A stretch of DNA of 64,000 nucleotides from Pantoea rwandensis (GTDB lineage Bacteria; Pseudomonadota; Gammaproteobacteria; Enterobacterales; Enterobacteriaceae), in NCBI RefSeq assembly GCF_002095475.1, contig NZ_MLFR01000028.1, forward strand, positions 21,173-85,172, in the 5' to 3' direction. Both the position numbers and the translations under genes were made by a program. Shown one piece after another: positions 41,705 to 49,280 of this stretch. Numbering within the stretch: position 1 is the stretch's first letter; every line of letters begins with the position of its first letter. The notes below the pieces were generated by a model, which did no database searches, was not told where the DNA came from, and saw only the letters and a list, made by a program, of their open reading frames with translations.

Positions 41705-43099
41705 TTACTTCTGGCCGATATCACGCAATTTTTTACCTGACATCAGGTTACGCTCGATGTGCTCCAGCGAGACGTTTTTGGTCTCTGGAATCAGCGCCAC
41801 GGTCAGCAGGATAAAGAAGACATTCAGACCCGCATAGACCCAGAAGGTCGGCGCGTTGCCCAGCGAGTTCAGCATGGTCAGGAAGGTGGCACCAACGATC
41901 ATGTTCGCAATCCAGTTGGTTGCGGTAGAAACGGTGATACCAAAGTCGCGGCCTTTCAGCGGCTGAATCTCTGAACACAGCACCCAGATCAACGGACCGG
42001 CAGACATCGCGAAACCAACGATGAACATCAACAGCATCGCCACCGCGAAGTACTGTGCCGAAGCAGAGTGAATGCCGATGTGCAGCATAGTACCGAGGAT
42101 ACCCATGCCAGCGGCCATGACGATAAAGCCCAGCACCAGCGTTGGTTTACGGCCCCAGCGATCCACCAAACCGATAGCAATAAAGGTCGCCAGTACGTTC
42201 ACCAGACCGACAATCACTGTGCCCCACATTTGCTGAGTGGTGTTGGCGAAGCCTGCAATCTCAAAGATTTTAGGCGCGTAATACATGATCACGTTCATAC
42301 CGGTGAACTGCTGCATCACCTGCAGCAACACGCCCAGGTACACAGCACGGCGGAAGTGGCTGTTGCTCTGGAACAGCTGCCAGCCAGACTGTTTGATCTT
42401 CAGGCTTTCACGAATCTCATCCAGCTCACGCTTAGCTTGTTCGCTGGTATCACGTAGACGATCAAGCACCCGCTGTGCACTGCGGAAATCACCTTTTGCT
42501 GCCAGCCAGCGTGGGCTGTTGGGCAGGAAGAACACGCCAATCAGCAGCAAAATGGCTGGGATGGTGATGACACCCAGCATCCAGCGCCATGCACCTGCAT
42601 CACTGAACGCAGTGTCAGACAGGTAGGCTGCCAGAATCCCGATGGTGATCATCAGCTGGTAGAGTGAAATCATACTGCCACGAATTTTTTCTGGCGCGAT
42701 TTCAGAAAGATACAGTGGCGCGGTGTAAGAGGCGACACCCACGGCTAAGCCAAGAACCACACGAGCAGCAATCAGCATATCCGGGCTAGTGGCCATGGCG
42801 GACCACAAAGAACCGATAACGAACAGGATGGCACCCGCCATCAGGCTCTTTTTACGGCCCAGGCGAGACGACATCCAGCCACTACCAACAGCACCCACAG
42901 CTGCACCGAACATCATTGAGCTAACAATCCACTCTTGCTGGTGAGCTGTCACGTTGAAATCTTTTGCGATAAAGGGCAGGGCACCAGCAATAACGCCGAT
43001 ATCCAGGCCAAACAGCAGGCCGGCCAGAGCCGCTAAAAAGCAGACGAACAAGGTCATCATCTTGTTCGATGTTCTGCTCTTATGAGTAGTACCAGGCAT
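41705..43099 (-). CDS. galP: Galactose/proton symporter GalP
   Basis: A 464-aa major-facilitator sugar/H+ symporter with 12 helices, the same length as E. coli GalP. Sugar-porter motifs include LFGLDIGVIAGALPFI, GSGWMSSRLGRKKSLM, RVVLGLAVGVASYTAPLYLSEIAP, PNSPRWLAAKG, QQFTGMNVIMYYAPKIF and PETKNVSLEHIE. GGAGG precedes the ATG. Upstream sits a CRP-like site and two Gal-type operators, which supports the identity and galactose control. Confidence 0.95.
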   Translation of the reverse strand: MPGTTHKSRTSNKMMTLFVCFLAALAGLLFGLDIGVIAGALPFIAKDFNVTAHQQEWIVSSMMFGAAVGAVGSGWMSSRLGRKKSLMAGAILFVIGSLWSAMATSPDMLIAARVVLGLAVGVASYTAPLYLSEIAPEKIRGSMISLYQLMITIGILAAYLSDTAFSDAGAWRWMLGVITIPAILLLIGVFFLPNSPRWLAAKGDFRSAQRVLDRLRDTSEQAKRELDEIRESLKIKQSGWQLFQSNSHFRRAVYLGVLLQVMQQFTGMNVIMYYAPKIFEIAGFANTTQQMWGTVIVGLVNVLATFIAIGLVDRWGRKPTLVLGFIVMAAGMGILGTMLHIGIHSASAQYFAVAMLLMFIVGFAMSAGPLIWVLCSEIQPLKGRDFGITVSTATNWIANMIVGATFLTMLNSLGNAPTFWVYAGLNVFFILLTVALIPETKNVSLEHIERNLMSGKKLRDIGQK

Positions 43100-43162
43100 A
43101 ATGCCTCCGAAGATTATCTATCATTGTTTTTATCAATGTTATGAAACCTGTCGGCAGAAAAA

Positions 43163-43178
43163 AGTGAGTTCGATCACA
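43163..43178. promoter_or_regulatory. CRP-like site upstream of galP
   Basis: GTGA-GTTCGA-TCACA fits the CRP pattern TGTGA-N6-TCACA except for the first base. It is about 65 bp upstream of the galP start and 3 bp from a Gal operator. Confidence 0.6.
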
Positions 43179-43181
43179 TCA

Positions 43182-43197
43182 GTGTAATCGGTTACAC
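43182..43197. promoter_or_regulatory. GalR/GalS operator, proximal
   Basis: GTGTAATCGGTTACAC is a 16-bp palindrome matching the Gal operator pattern GTGKAANCGNTTNCAC at every defined position. Confidence 0.85.
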
Positions 43198-43384
43198 ACG
43201 CTGAAACCCTGAAATCCAGCATTTTCCGCCTGAAATAGTTACGTAACCAGTAAGGTATAGCACCCTTTAAGTTTCTGACATCTCTCTAAATATCGGCTAT
43301 CAGACGACGCTGAAAATAACGCATTTTCACAGGAATAACTACGCTGAAAATTCTCTAAATTACAGATAACAAAAGAATTTCAAA

Positions 43385-43400
43385 ATGTAATCGTTAACAC
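43385..43400. promoter_or_regulatory. GalR/GalS operator-like site, distal
   Basis: ATGTAATCGTTAACAC matches the Gal operator pattern except for the first base and one T. It is centred about 203 bp from the proximal operator, so a repression loop between the two is possible. Confidence 0.65.
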
Positions 43401-43559
43401 TTTGTTGTAAGCGAAGTGATCAGAGTGTAGACAACGAAAAAAAAGCTGTGCGTGGAAGGGGGAGCAGCGTGTGCGATTGGCAATGTAGCGGTACGTGGCG
43501 AGTCATAAAGCATGTGCGATGAATCTACAGTGTTGATACATGAGCGCGGCGACAGGCAT
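43401..43559. other. Gene-free region between galP control sites and metK terminator
   Basis: Part of the 507-bp interval between galP and metK. Outside the operators and terminator I see no ORF, repeat or RNA feature. Confidence 0.4.
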
Positions 43560-43583
43560 AAAAAAGCCCGCATTAAGCGGGCT
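43560..43583 (-). terminator. Rho-independent terminator of metK
   Basis: On the minus strand AGCCCGC, loop TTAAT, GCGGGCT, then a T-run. It lies about 25 bases after the metK stop codon. Confidence 0.9.
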
Positions 43584-43606
43584 TGTTTTCGCCAGGCTGT
43601 AATCAA

Positions 43607-44758
43607 TTACAGGCCAGCAGCCTCACGCAGTTGAGCGGCTTTATCCGTCTGCTCCCACGGGAAGTGTTCGCGACCAAAATGACCGTAAGCGGCGGTCTCT
43701 TTGTAGATCGGCTTCAGCAGATCCATCATCTGGATCAGACCGTATGGACGCAGGTCGAAGAACTCACGCACCAACAGGGTCAATTGCTCGGTTGAGACTT
43801 TCTCAGTACCGAAGGTCTCCACCATGATTGAGGTTGGCTCAGCCACGCCAATCGCGTAGGAAACCTGAATTTCACAACGATCGGCCAGACCCGCAGCCAC
43901 GATATTTTTCGCCACATAGCGAGCGGCGTAAGCAGCCGAACGGTCAACTTTAGAAGGATCTTTACCGGAGAATGCACCGCCACCGTGACGAGCCATGCCG
44001 CCGTAGGTATCCACGATGATTTTACGACCGGTCAGACCGCAGTCACCCATTGGGCCACCGATAACAAAACGACCCGTTGGGTTGATGTGGTATTTGGTGC
44101 TGGCATTCACCCACTCAGCAGGCAGAACCGGCTTGATGATCTCTTCCATTACGGCTTCGCGCAGGTCGGCCGTTGAAACTTCTTCAGCGTGCTGCGTTGA
44201 CAGTACTACCGCATCGATACCGACAATTTTGCCGCCATCGTACTGGAAAGTGATCTGGCTTTTCGCATCCGGACGTAACCACGGCAGTGAACCGCTTTTG
44301 CGCACTTCAGCCTGACGCTGAACGAGGCGGTGCGCGTAGGTCACCGGTGCTGGCATCAGCACATCGGTTTCGTTGGTCGCGTAGCCAAACATCAGGCCCT
44401 GGTCGCCCGCGCCCTGTTCCAGCGGATCGGTACGGTCAACACCTTGGTTAATGTCCGGAGATTGCTTACCAATCGCGCTCAGTACTGCGCAGGAGTTCGC
44501 ATCAAAGCCCATATCGGAATGCACATAGCCGATTTCACGGACGGTATTACGGGTGATCTCTTCAATATCAACCCAAGCGCTGGTGGTGATTTCACCGCCA
44601 ACCAGCACCATACCGGTCTTCACGTAAGTTTCGCAGGCCACACGTGCTTTAGGATCCTGTTCCAGGATCGCATCAAGCACAGCATCGGAAATTTGGTCAG
44701 CGATTTTATCAGGATGTCCTTCTGATACGGACTCAGATGTAAAAAGGTGTTTAGCCAT
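43607..44758 (-). CDS. metK: S-adenosylmethionine synthase
   Basis: A 383-aa methionine adenosyltransferase, nearly identical to the E. coli enzyme. HLFTSESVSEGHPDKIADQ at the N-terminus, GAGDQGLMFGYA, and GGGAFSGKDPSKVDRSAAYA (ATP and phosphate binding) are all intact. The start MAKHLF at 44758 is set by comparison; the frame to 44851 is rejected. AAGG is upstream. SAM made here also feeds the polyamine branch served by speA and speC in this window. Confidence 0.97.
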   Translation of the reverse strand: MAKHLFTSESVSEGHPDKIADQISDAVLDAILEQDPKARVACETYVKTGMVLVGGEITTSAWVDIEEITRNTVREIGYVHSDMGFDANSCAVLSAIGKQSPDINQGVDRTDPLEQGAGDQGLMFGYATNETDVLMPAPVTYAHRLVQRQAEVRKSGSLPWLRPDAKSQITFQYDGGKIVGIDAVVLSTQHAEEVSTADLREAVMEEIIKPVLPAEWVNASTKYHINPTGRFVIGGPMGDCGLTGRKIIVDTYGGMARHGGGAFSGKDPSKVDRSAAYAARYVAKNIVAAGLADRCEIQVSYAIGVAEPTSIMVETFGTEKVSTEQLTLLVREFFDLRPYGLIQMMDLLKPIYKETAAYGHFGREHFPWEQTDKAAQLREAAGL

Positions 44759-44901
44759 TCTGTTCTTTACCTTACAAATGGTTTGAATTCGACTGCATAG
44801 CGTAAGTGGACCAGGCCGACTCGACGCCCCTTCAGGCAAAGCCGCGAGCAATAGGGAGTATGGGTATGTAGCACCGACACCGCCTGGATGTTAATCAGTT
44901 T

Positions 44902-44925
44902 AGATGGACAACCATCTGGACGGCT
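44902..44925. promoter_or_regulatory. MetJ-box-like tandem repeats upstream of metK
   Basis: Three adjacent 8-mers, AGATGGAC, AACCATCT and GGACGGCT, match the MetJ consensus AGACGTCT at 4, 5 and 6 of 8 positions. They lie about 145 bp upstream of metK, in the divergent interval. Methionine repression through SAM-MetJ is expected for metK. Confidence 0.5.
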
Positions 44926-45552
44926 ATTCTAGGTTACACAGTGAGCACATTTCCAGTGCTTTTTAAGATTGAGCACGTTTACGCAAGCGCCTGATTGGAA
45001 CAAATTCCTGACACCACACACATTTCATGGACAAAAATTTTGCTTTTTAGCACCAGTGGCTGTATAAAACGCCGCTGCTGTTTTAAAGGATGACGTCACT
45101 GTGCGTCTCGCCGTCAGAGCCGTTCTCTGGCTTTCACCCAAGCCGTTTTTCGTTTGCTAATGGCAGACGTTGGAGGTGATAAAAGTAATGAACCACACTT
45201 CTCTTCTTTTCGGTTCTCTGCGCTTTTTAGGCGCGCTGGCAATCCTTCCCCAATCCAGTTCTGTTCTTTTCTCTCGCCGAAGTTTTATGCGTTGCGGTAA
45301 TTATCCCGACACGAGCGCCGGCTAAGCTATTCCCACTTTTCTAATGCTGTGTTTCACTCGCTATTGGCCGTGAAAATCGTAGGCTTCGGCCCGTTTTTTA
45401 CTGAATTTGGCGCGGTGTTTTACACTTAGAGTCAGCAACGTGCATTGCAACCCGATATGCGGAGCTCAGCAAGATGGGAAAATCTTTACCCGGACTTAAA
45501 GCAGTAAAACCCGGCAACTGTTTCATATTTCAACGGAAAATTGAGGTTCGCG
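44926..45552. promoter_or_regulatory. Long speA upstream region
   Basis: About 630 bp before speA. It contains two short ORFs with ribosome sites (listed separately), and between them a small UUCG-type hairpin GGC-TTCG-GCC followed by a T-run (about 45381-45399) that could be an attenuator. The promoter is probably upstream of 45100. Confidence 0.45.
45188..45325 (+). CDS. Candidate 45-aa peptide upstream of speA (uORF A)
   Basis: A 46-codon frame with an almost ideal ribosome site, GGAGGTGA, eight to nine bases before the ATG. The peptide starts MNHTSLLFGSLRFLGALAIL, a hydrophobic N-terminal half, then a Ser/Arg-rich part and ends PDTSAG. I do not recognise it. E. coli also has a short protein gene (yqgB, 43 aa) upstream of speA, but the sequences are not clearly alike. 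It is followed by a small hairpin with a T-run. Confidence 0.5.
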   Translation: MNHTSLLFGSLRFLGALAILPQSSSVLFSRRSFMRCGNYPDTSAG

Positions 45553-45560
45553 ATGTCTGA
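45474..45560 (+). CDS. Candidate 28-aa uORF overlapping the speA start (uORF B)
   Basis: A 29-codon frame, MGKSLPGLKAVKPGNC onward to IEVRDV, with GGAG nine bases before the ATG. Its TGA (45558-45560) lies just inside speA, whose ATG is at 45553, so ribosomes finishing the uORF end within the speA initiation region. It may couple or restrict speA translation. Confidence 0.4.
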   Translation: MGKSLPGLKAVKPGNCFIFQRKIEVRDV

Positions 45561-47532
45561 CGACATGAAGAATATCAAGGGTTCGTCAGCTGGCGAACAG
45601 GGTGTACTCCGCTCCATGCAGGAGGTGGCGATGAACGATCAGGAAGCAAGCAGAATGCTGCGTACCTACAATATTGCCTGGTGGGGTAATAACTATTATG
45701 ACGTCAACGAGCTGGGGCACATCAGCGTGTGCCCGGATCCGGACCAACCGGATGTGCGCGTTGACCTGGCGAAGCTGGTTAAAGAACGTGAGGCCGACGG
45801 TCAGCGTTTGCCTGCGCTGTTCTGCTTCCCGCAGATTTTGCAGCATCGCCTGCGCTCTATTAACGCTGCCTTTAAGCGAGCGCGTGAGTCCTACGGCTAT
45901 AAAGGTGACTATTTCCTGGTTTATCCGATCAAGGTTAACCAGCATAAGCGCGTCATCGAATCGCTGGTGAACTCCGGTGAGCCGCTGGGACTGGAAGCCG
46001 GTTCGAAAGCCGAACTGATGGCGGTACTGGCACACGCCGGAAAAACCCGTTCGGTGATCGTCTGTAACGGCTACAAAGATCGCGAATATATTCGTCTGGC
46101 ACTGATTGGTGAAAAACTGGGTCACAAGGTTTATCTGGTGATCGAGAAGATGACTGAAGTGCGCCTGGTGCTGGAAGAGGCTGAGCGCCTGAACGTTATC
46201 CCACGTTTAGGGATTCGCGCGCGTCTGGCTTCGCAAGGTTCCGGCAAATGGCAGTCGAGCGGTGGCGAGAAGTCCAAGTTTGGTCTGGCAGCGTCACAGG
46301 TATTACAGCTGGTAGACATCATGCGCAAGGCCGGTCGTCTGGATAGCCTGCAACTGCTGCATTTCCACCTTGGTTCGCAGATGTCCAACATTCGCGATAT
46401 CGCCACTGGCGTGCGTGAATCGGCGCGTTTCTACGTTGAGCTGGCGAAGCTCGGCGTGAACATCAAATGTTTCGACGTTGGCGGCGGTTTGGGCGTCGAT
46501 TACGAAGGCACGCGCTCGCAGTCTGATTGCTCGGTCAACTATGGCCTGAACGAATACGCCAATAACGTCATCTGGGCGATTGGCGATGCCTGTGAAGAAA
46601 ACGGTCTTGAGCATCCAACGGTGATCACCGAATCGGGCCGTGCTGTGACTGCGCATCATACTGTGTTGGTTTCCAATATTATTGGTGTCGAGCGCAATGA
46701 GTTCAGCACGCCAGTGGCACCGGATGCCGACTCACCGCGCCCTATCCAGAGTTTGTGGGATACGTGGCAGGAGATGCACGAGCCGAACGTCCGCCGTTCG
46801 CTGCGTGAATGGCTGCATGACAGCCAGATGGACCTGTTCGATATCCACACCGGCTACTCCTCAGGTACTTACGACCTCGGTCAGCGTGCCTGGGCTGAAC
46901 AGCTGTACTTAAGCATCTGCCATTATATTCAGCAGCATCTTGATCCGAGTAACCGTGCGCATCGCCCAATCATCGATGAACTGCAAGAGCGTATGGCGGA
47001 TAAGATTTACGTCAACTTCTCACTGTTCCAGTCAATGCCGGATGCTTGGGGTATCGATCAGCTGTTCCCGGTTCTGCCGCTGGAAGGACTGAATAAGATT
47101 CCAGAGCGCCGTGCTGTGTTGCTCGACATCACCTGTGACTCCGATGGCACCATCGATCACTACGTTGATGGCGATGGCATTGCGACCACCATGCCGATGC
47201 CAGAATACGATATCGACAATCCACCGATGCTGGGCTTCTTTATGGTTGGAGCCTACCAGGAGATTCTCGGCAATATGCACAACCTATTTGGTGATACCGA
47301 AGCGGTTGATGTGTTTGCTTTCCAGGACGGCAGTGTAGAAGTGCAACTGTCGGATGAAGGCGATACGGTGGCCGATATGCTGCAGTATGTGCAGCTGAAT
47401 CCTAACGATCTGATGACCCTGTTCCGAGACCAGGTCACCCAGCAAAAGGATATCGGTGATGACCTGCGCGCGCAGTTCCTCGAAGAGTTCGAAAGTGGCT
47501 TATACGGCTACACCTATCTCGAAGACGAATGA
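45553..47532 (+). CDS. speA: Biosynthetic arginine decarboxylase
   Basis: A 659-aa PLP enzyme (alanine-racemase-like fold III) that converts arginine to agmatine. E. coli SpeA (658 aa) aligns throughout: GVLRSMQEVAM, TYNIAWWGNNYYDVNELGHI, the PLP lysine in YPIKVNQHKR, SGKWQSSGGEKSKFGL, HFHLGSQMSNIRDIATGV, CFDVGGGLGVDYEGTRSQ and the C-terminal GLYGYTYLEDE. The ATG at 45553 has GAGG upstream. A strong terminator follows directly; speB, its usual neighbour, is not in the window downstream. Confidence 0.97.
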   Translation: MSDDMKNIKGSSAGEQGVLRSMQEVAMNDQEASRMLRTYNIAWWGNNYYDVNELGHISVCPDPDQPDVRVDLAKLVKEREADGQRLPALFCFPQILQHRLRSINAAFKRARESYGYKGDYFLVYPIKVNQHKRVIESLVNSGEPLGLEAGSKAELMAVLAHAGKTRSVIVCNGYKDREYIRLALIGEKLGHKVYLVIEKMTEVRLVLEEAERLNVIPRLGIRARLASQGSGKWQSSGGEKSKFGLAASQVLQLVDIMRKAGRLDSLQLLHFHLGSQMSNIRDIATGVRESARFYVELAKLGVNIKCFDVGGGLGVDYEGTRSQSDCSVNYGLNEYANNVIWAIGDACEENGLEHPTVITESGRAVTAHHTVLVSNIIGVERNEFSTPVAPDADSPRPIQSLWDTWQEMHEPNVRRSLREWLHDSQMDLFDIHTGYSSGTYDLGQRAWAEQLYLSICHYIQQHLDPSNRAHRPIIDELQERMADKIYVNFSLFQSMPDAWGIDQLFPVLPLEGLNKIPERRAVLLDITCDSDGTIDHYVDGDGIATTMPMPEYDIDNPPMLGFFMVGAYQEILGNMHNLFGDTEAVDVFAFQDGSVEVQLSDEGDTVADMLQYVQLNPNDLMTLFRDQVTQQKDIGDDLRAQFLEEFESGLYGYTYLEDE

Positions 47533-47582
47533 TATGCGCGAGTGAAGTGGGCATGCATTTGCCCACCAGGTATTAATAAGAT

Positions 47583-47610
47583 GAGGGCCATTAAAGGCCC
47601 TCTTTTTTTT
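47583..47610 (+). terminator. Rho-independent terminator of speA
   Basis: GAGGGCC (47583-47589), loop ATTAAA, GGCCCTC (47596-47602), then eight T. It is 50 bases after the speA stop codon. Confidence 0.92.
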
Positions 47611-48273
47611 GCTCATTCTTTTTAAAGAATATTTTTTAATTATTGTGATGACCCTCACACGGATAATTTAACAGCTCGCCTTCCAAAGTCGCCTCAAAAA
47701 TACCGCTTCGCTATCTGCTTAATTTATTTGATAAAGCGAGTGAGCAGGCACGTTCCCGTCGAGAATACCCCTCTTACAACTACTGATTTATCAGCTATTA
47801 ACCAAGCAAATTGTTATGTTTTCCTTTCGATATATAATAAAAATTTAAACATTAATGGTTGAATAGTTTTTATTGGCAACTAGTTTTTCTGGCACTTATT
47901 GGAACCATGCCTCCTGAAATCTATAAAGTGCATTTTGAGATAAAAATAAAAAACACATTATGTTGACTAATTTTTTAATCAATAAATTCATTGATGTAGA
48001 TATTTTATAATCTGTCAAGGGTGAGATTAACTTAAATTTTTATAGGAATTATCTGATCTCTTTTTCGATTTAAAAGAAACTAAATCGTAAAAATTGATAG
48101 TTTTAAACGATTGAAGTGGCCTGCATGGTTTACTGAAATCTATTTTTCAAACTGTAAGTTGTACGTTAGGCTTCAGTCAACGTGTTAAGTTTTATCGATG
48201 TTTCCCTTACATCTAACTTGAGAAATCCTGACAATTCAGTGGTATCAGTCAGTGTCGGAGAAGGGATCGTGTA
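47611..48273. other. AT-rich gene-free spacer before the EAL gene
   Basis: About 660 bp with clearly lower GC than its neighbours, many A and T runs and no supported ORF. It separates the conserved speA block from the adhesin region. It probably holds the promoter of the EAL gene. Its composition would suit H-NS silencing or a junction of acquired DNA; that is inference. Confidence 0.5.
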
Positions 48274-48969
48274 ATGAGCAATCCACCTAATTACGTCTTT
48301 CTGTTGGAGCCTGTACACGCTATATCCGGCGAGTTGATTGCGTGGGAACTGTTAACACGTTTCCCAGATGATGCAGATACCAATAATAAACGTAACCCGA
48401 ACAGGGATGCAGGGTTCTTCAGTCGGCTTCCTGCTGACGATAAATGGCAGTTATTCCTCCACCAGATCGGAAAACTTATTCAGCTATACCAAGAAGGGTT
48501 TCAGCAAGTCATTAGTGTCAATGTGGATAGAGATATCGTAGCCGGTATTTTTGAAGATCTTGAAATACAACAAAAACTGGCTCAACTCACGCTGCTGCGT
48601 TTAGAGATATCCGCATTCTTCACCGCGCGATTTAACAGCGCAGACCTGCTGATATTAAAAGGTGTTGCGAAAGTGACGCCCGCTCCTCTTTGGCTTGATG
48701 ATTTTGGTCCGGGTTATTCCAACCTGACCATGCTTGATAGCGGAATATTTGAGATCGTCAAGATTGACAAAAGTTTTTTTTGGCAATTTGGCGACGGTCA
48801 CATTTTTGACACGCTGCTCACTCACCTCAATCAATTATGCGAAGGCGTCATTGTTGAGGGAGTTGAAGACCAGTCGCAGATTGACCTGCTATCCCGTAAA
48901 GCAATTTATGGCATGCAGGGATATCACTGGAAAAGTGTCTACTTGACTGATTTGCTTAAAAAATCCTGA
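48274..48969 (+). CDS. Stand-alone EAL-domain protein (c-di-GMP phosphodiesterase-like)
   Basis: A 231-aa protein made of one EAL domain and nothing else. The signature EAL is ELL at Glu25 (AWELLTRF). Other catalytic positions look kept: Asn83 in SVNVD, Glu111 in RLEIS, Asp142-Asp143 in LDDFGPGYSNL, Lys163 in VKIDKSF, Glu195 in VEGVED and Gln215 in MQGY. It may therefore hydrolyse c-di-GMP, or bind it; the size also recalls the degenerate regulator YdiV, but that protein has lost these residues. It lies just upstream of the adhesin, so local control of biofilm is inferred. GC is lower than in the conserved block. Confidence 0.8.
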   Translation: MSNPPNYVFLLEPVHAISGELIAWELLTRFPDDADTNNKRNPNRDAGFFSRLPADDKWQLFLHQIGKLIQLYQEGFQQVISVNVDRDIVAGIFEDLEIQQKLAQLTLLRLEISAFFTARFNSADLLILKGVAKVTPAPLWLDDFGPGYSNLTMLDSGIFEIVKIDKSFFWQFGDGHIFDTLLTHLNQLCEGVIVEGVEDQSQIDLLSRKAIYGMQGYHWKSVYLTDLLKKS

Positions 48970-49009
48970 AAATGGCTCTGGTTCAGTCTATTACGTCGGG
49001 GAAGCCAAA

Positions 49010-49189
49010 ATGTCTAAAAAAGGGTTTGTCGCATTCCATCTGATTTGTGCCCACCCATTGGAAAATAAAGGCGTTTCCCCCGTTCTACTGCTGAAAAATA
49101 AACCCAGTCCATTCTCCGGGTGGAGGCTTAACACGGCTCAGCGTGACTTCATCCAAAGTTTGTATGAGGTCGACCAAGAGAAAAGGTGA
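49010..49189 (+). CDS. 59-aa protein of unknown function between EAL gene and adhesin
   Basis: A 60-codon frame with GGGGAA seven bases before the ATG. It begins MSKKGFVAFHLICAHPLENK, then VSPVLLLKNKPSPFSGWRLN and ends LYEVDQEKR. It is basic, without a clear signal peptide. I do not recognise it. It follows the EAL gene by 40 bases in the same direction and is followed by a terminator, so it probably shares the EAL transcript. Confidence 0.5.
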   Translation: MSKKGFVAFHLICAHPLENKGVSPVLLLKNKPSPFSGWRLNTAQRDFIQSLYEVDQEKR

Positions 49190-49217
49190 ATAAACGCATG
49201 GGTTATTCACTATTGAA

Positions 49218-49247
49218 GCCGGTATCTACGGATATCGGGCGTTTTTA
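49218..49247 (+). terminator. Terminator between the 59-aa gene and the adhesin
   Basis: GCC-GGTATC, loop TACG, GATATC-G-GGC with one bulged G, followed by GTTTTTAT. It ends the EAL/59-aa transcript about 33 bp before the adhesin ATG, which leaves little room for a separate adhesin promoter; partial read-through is possible. Confidence 0.65.
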
Positions 49248-49280
49248 TGGAATTTAAAAACTGCGCGGGATTTCAATAAC

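Noticed and set aside
45101..45160. GTG-initiated 19-aa frame (MRLAVRAVLWLS...) before the speA uORF
   Set aside because: AAGGA is 10 bases away and the start is GTG; it could be a leader but evidence is weaker than for the two frames listed.
45161..45301. 46-aa frame overlapping the 45-aa speA uORF in another phase
   Set aside because: No ribosome site, while the overlapping frame at 45188 has GGAGGTGA.
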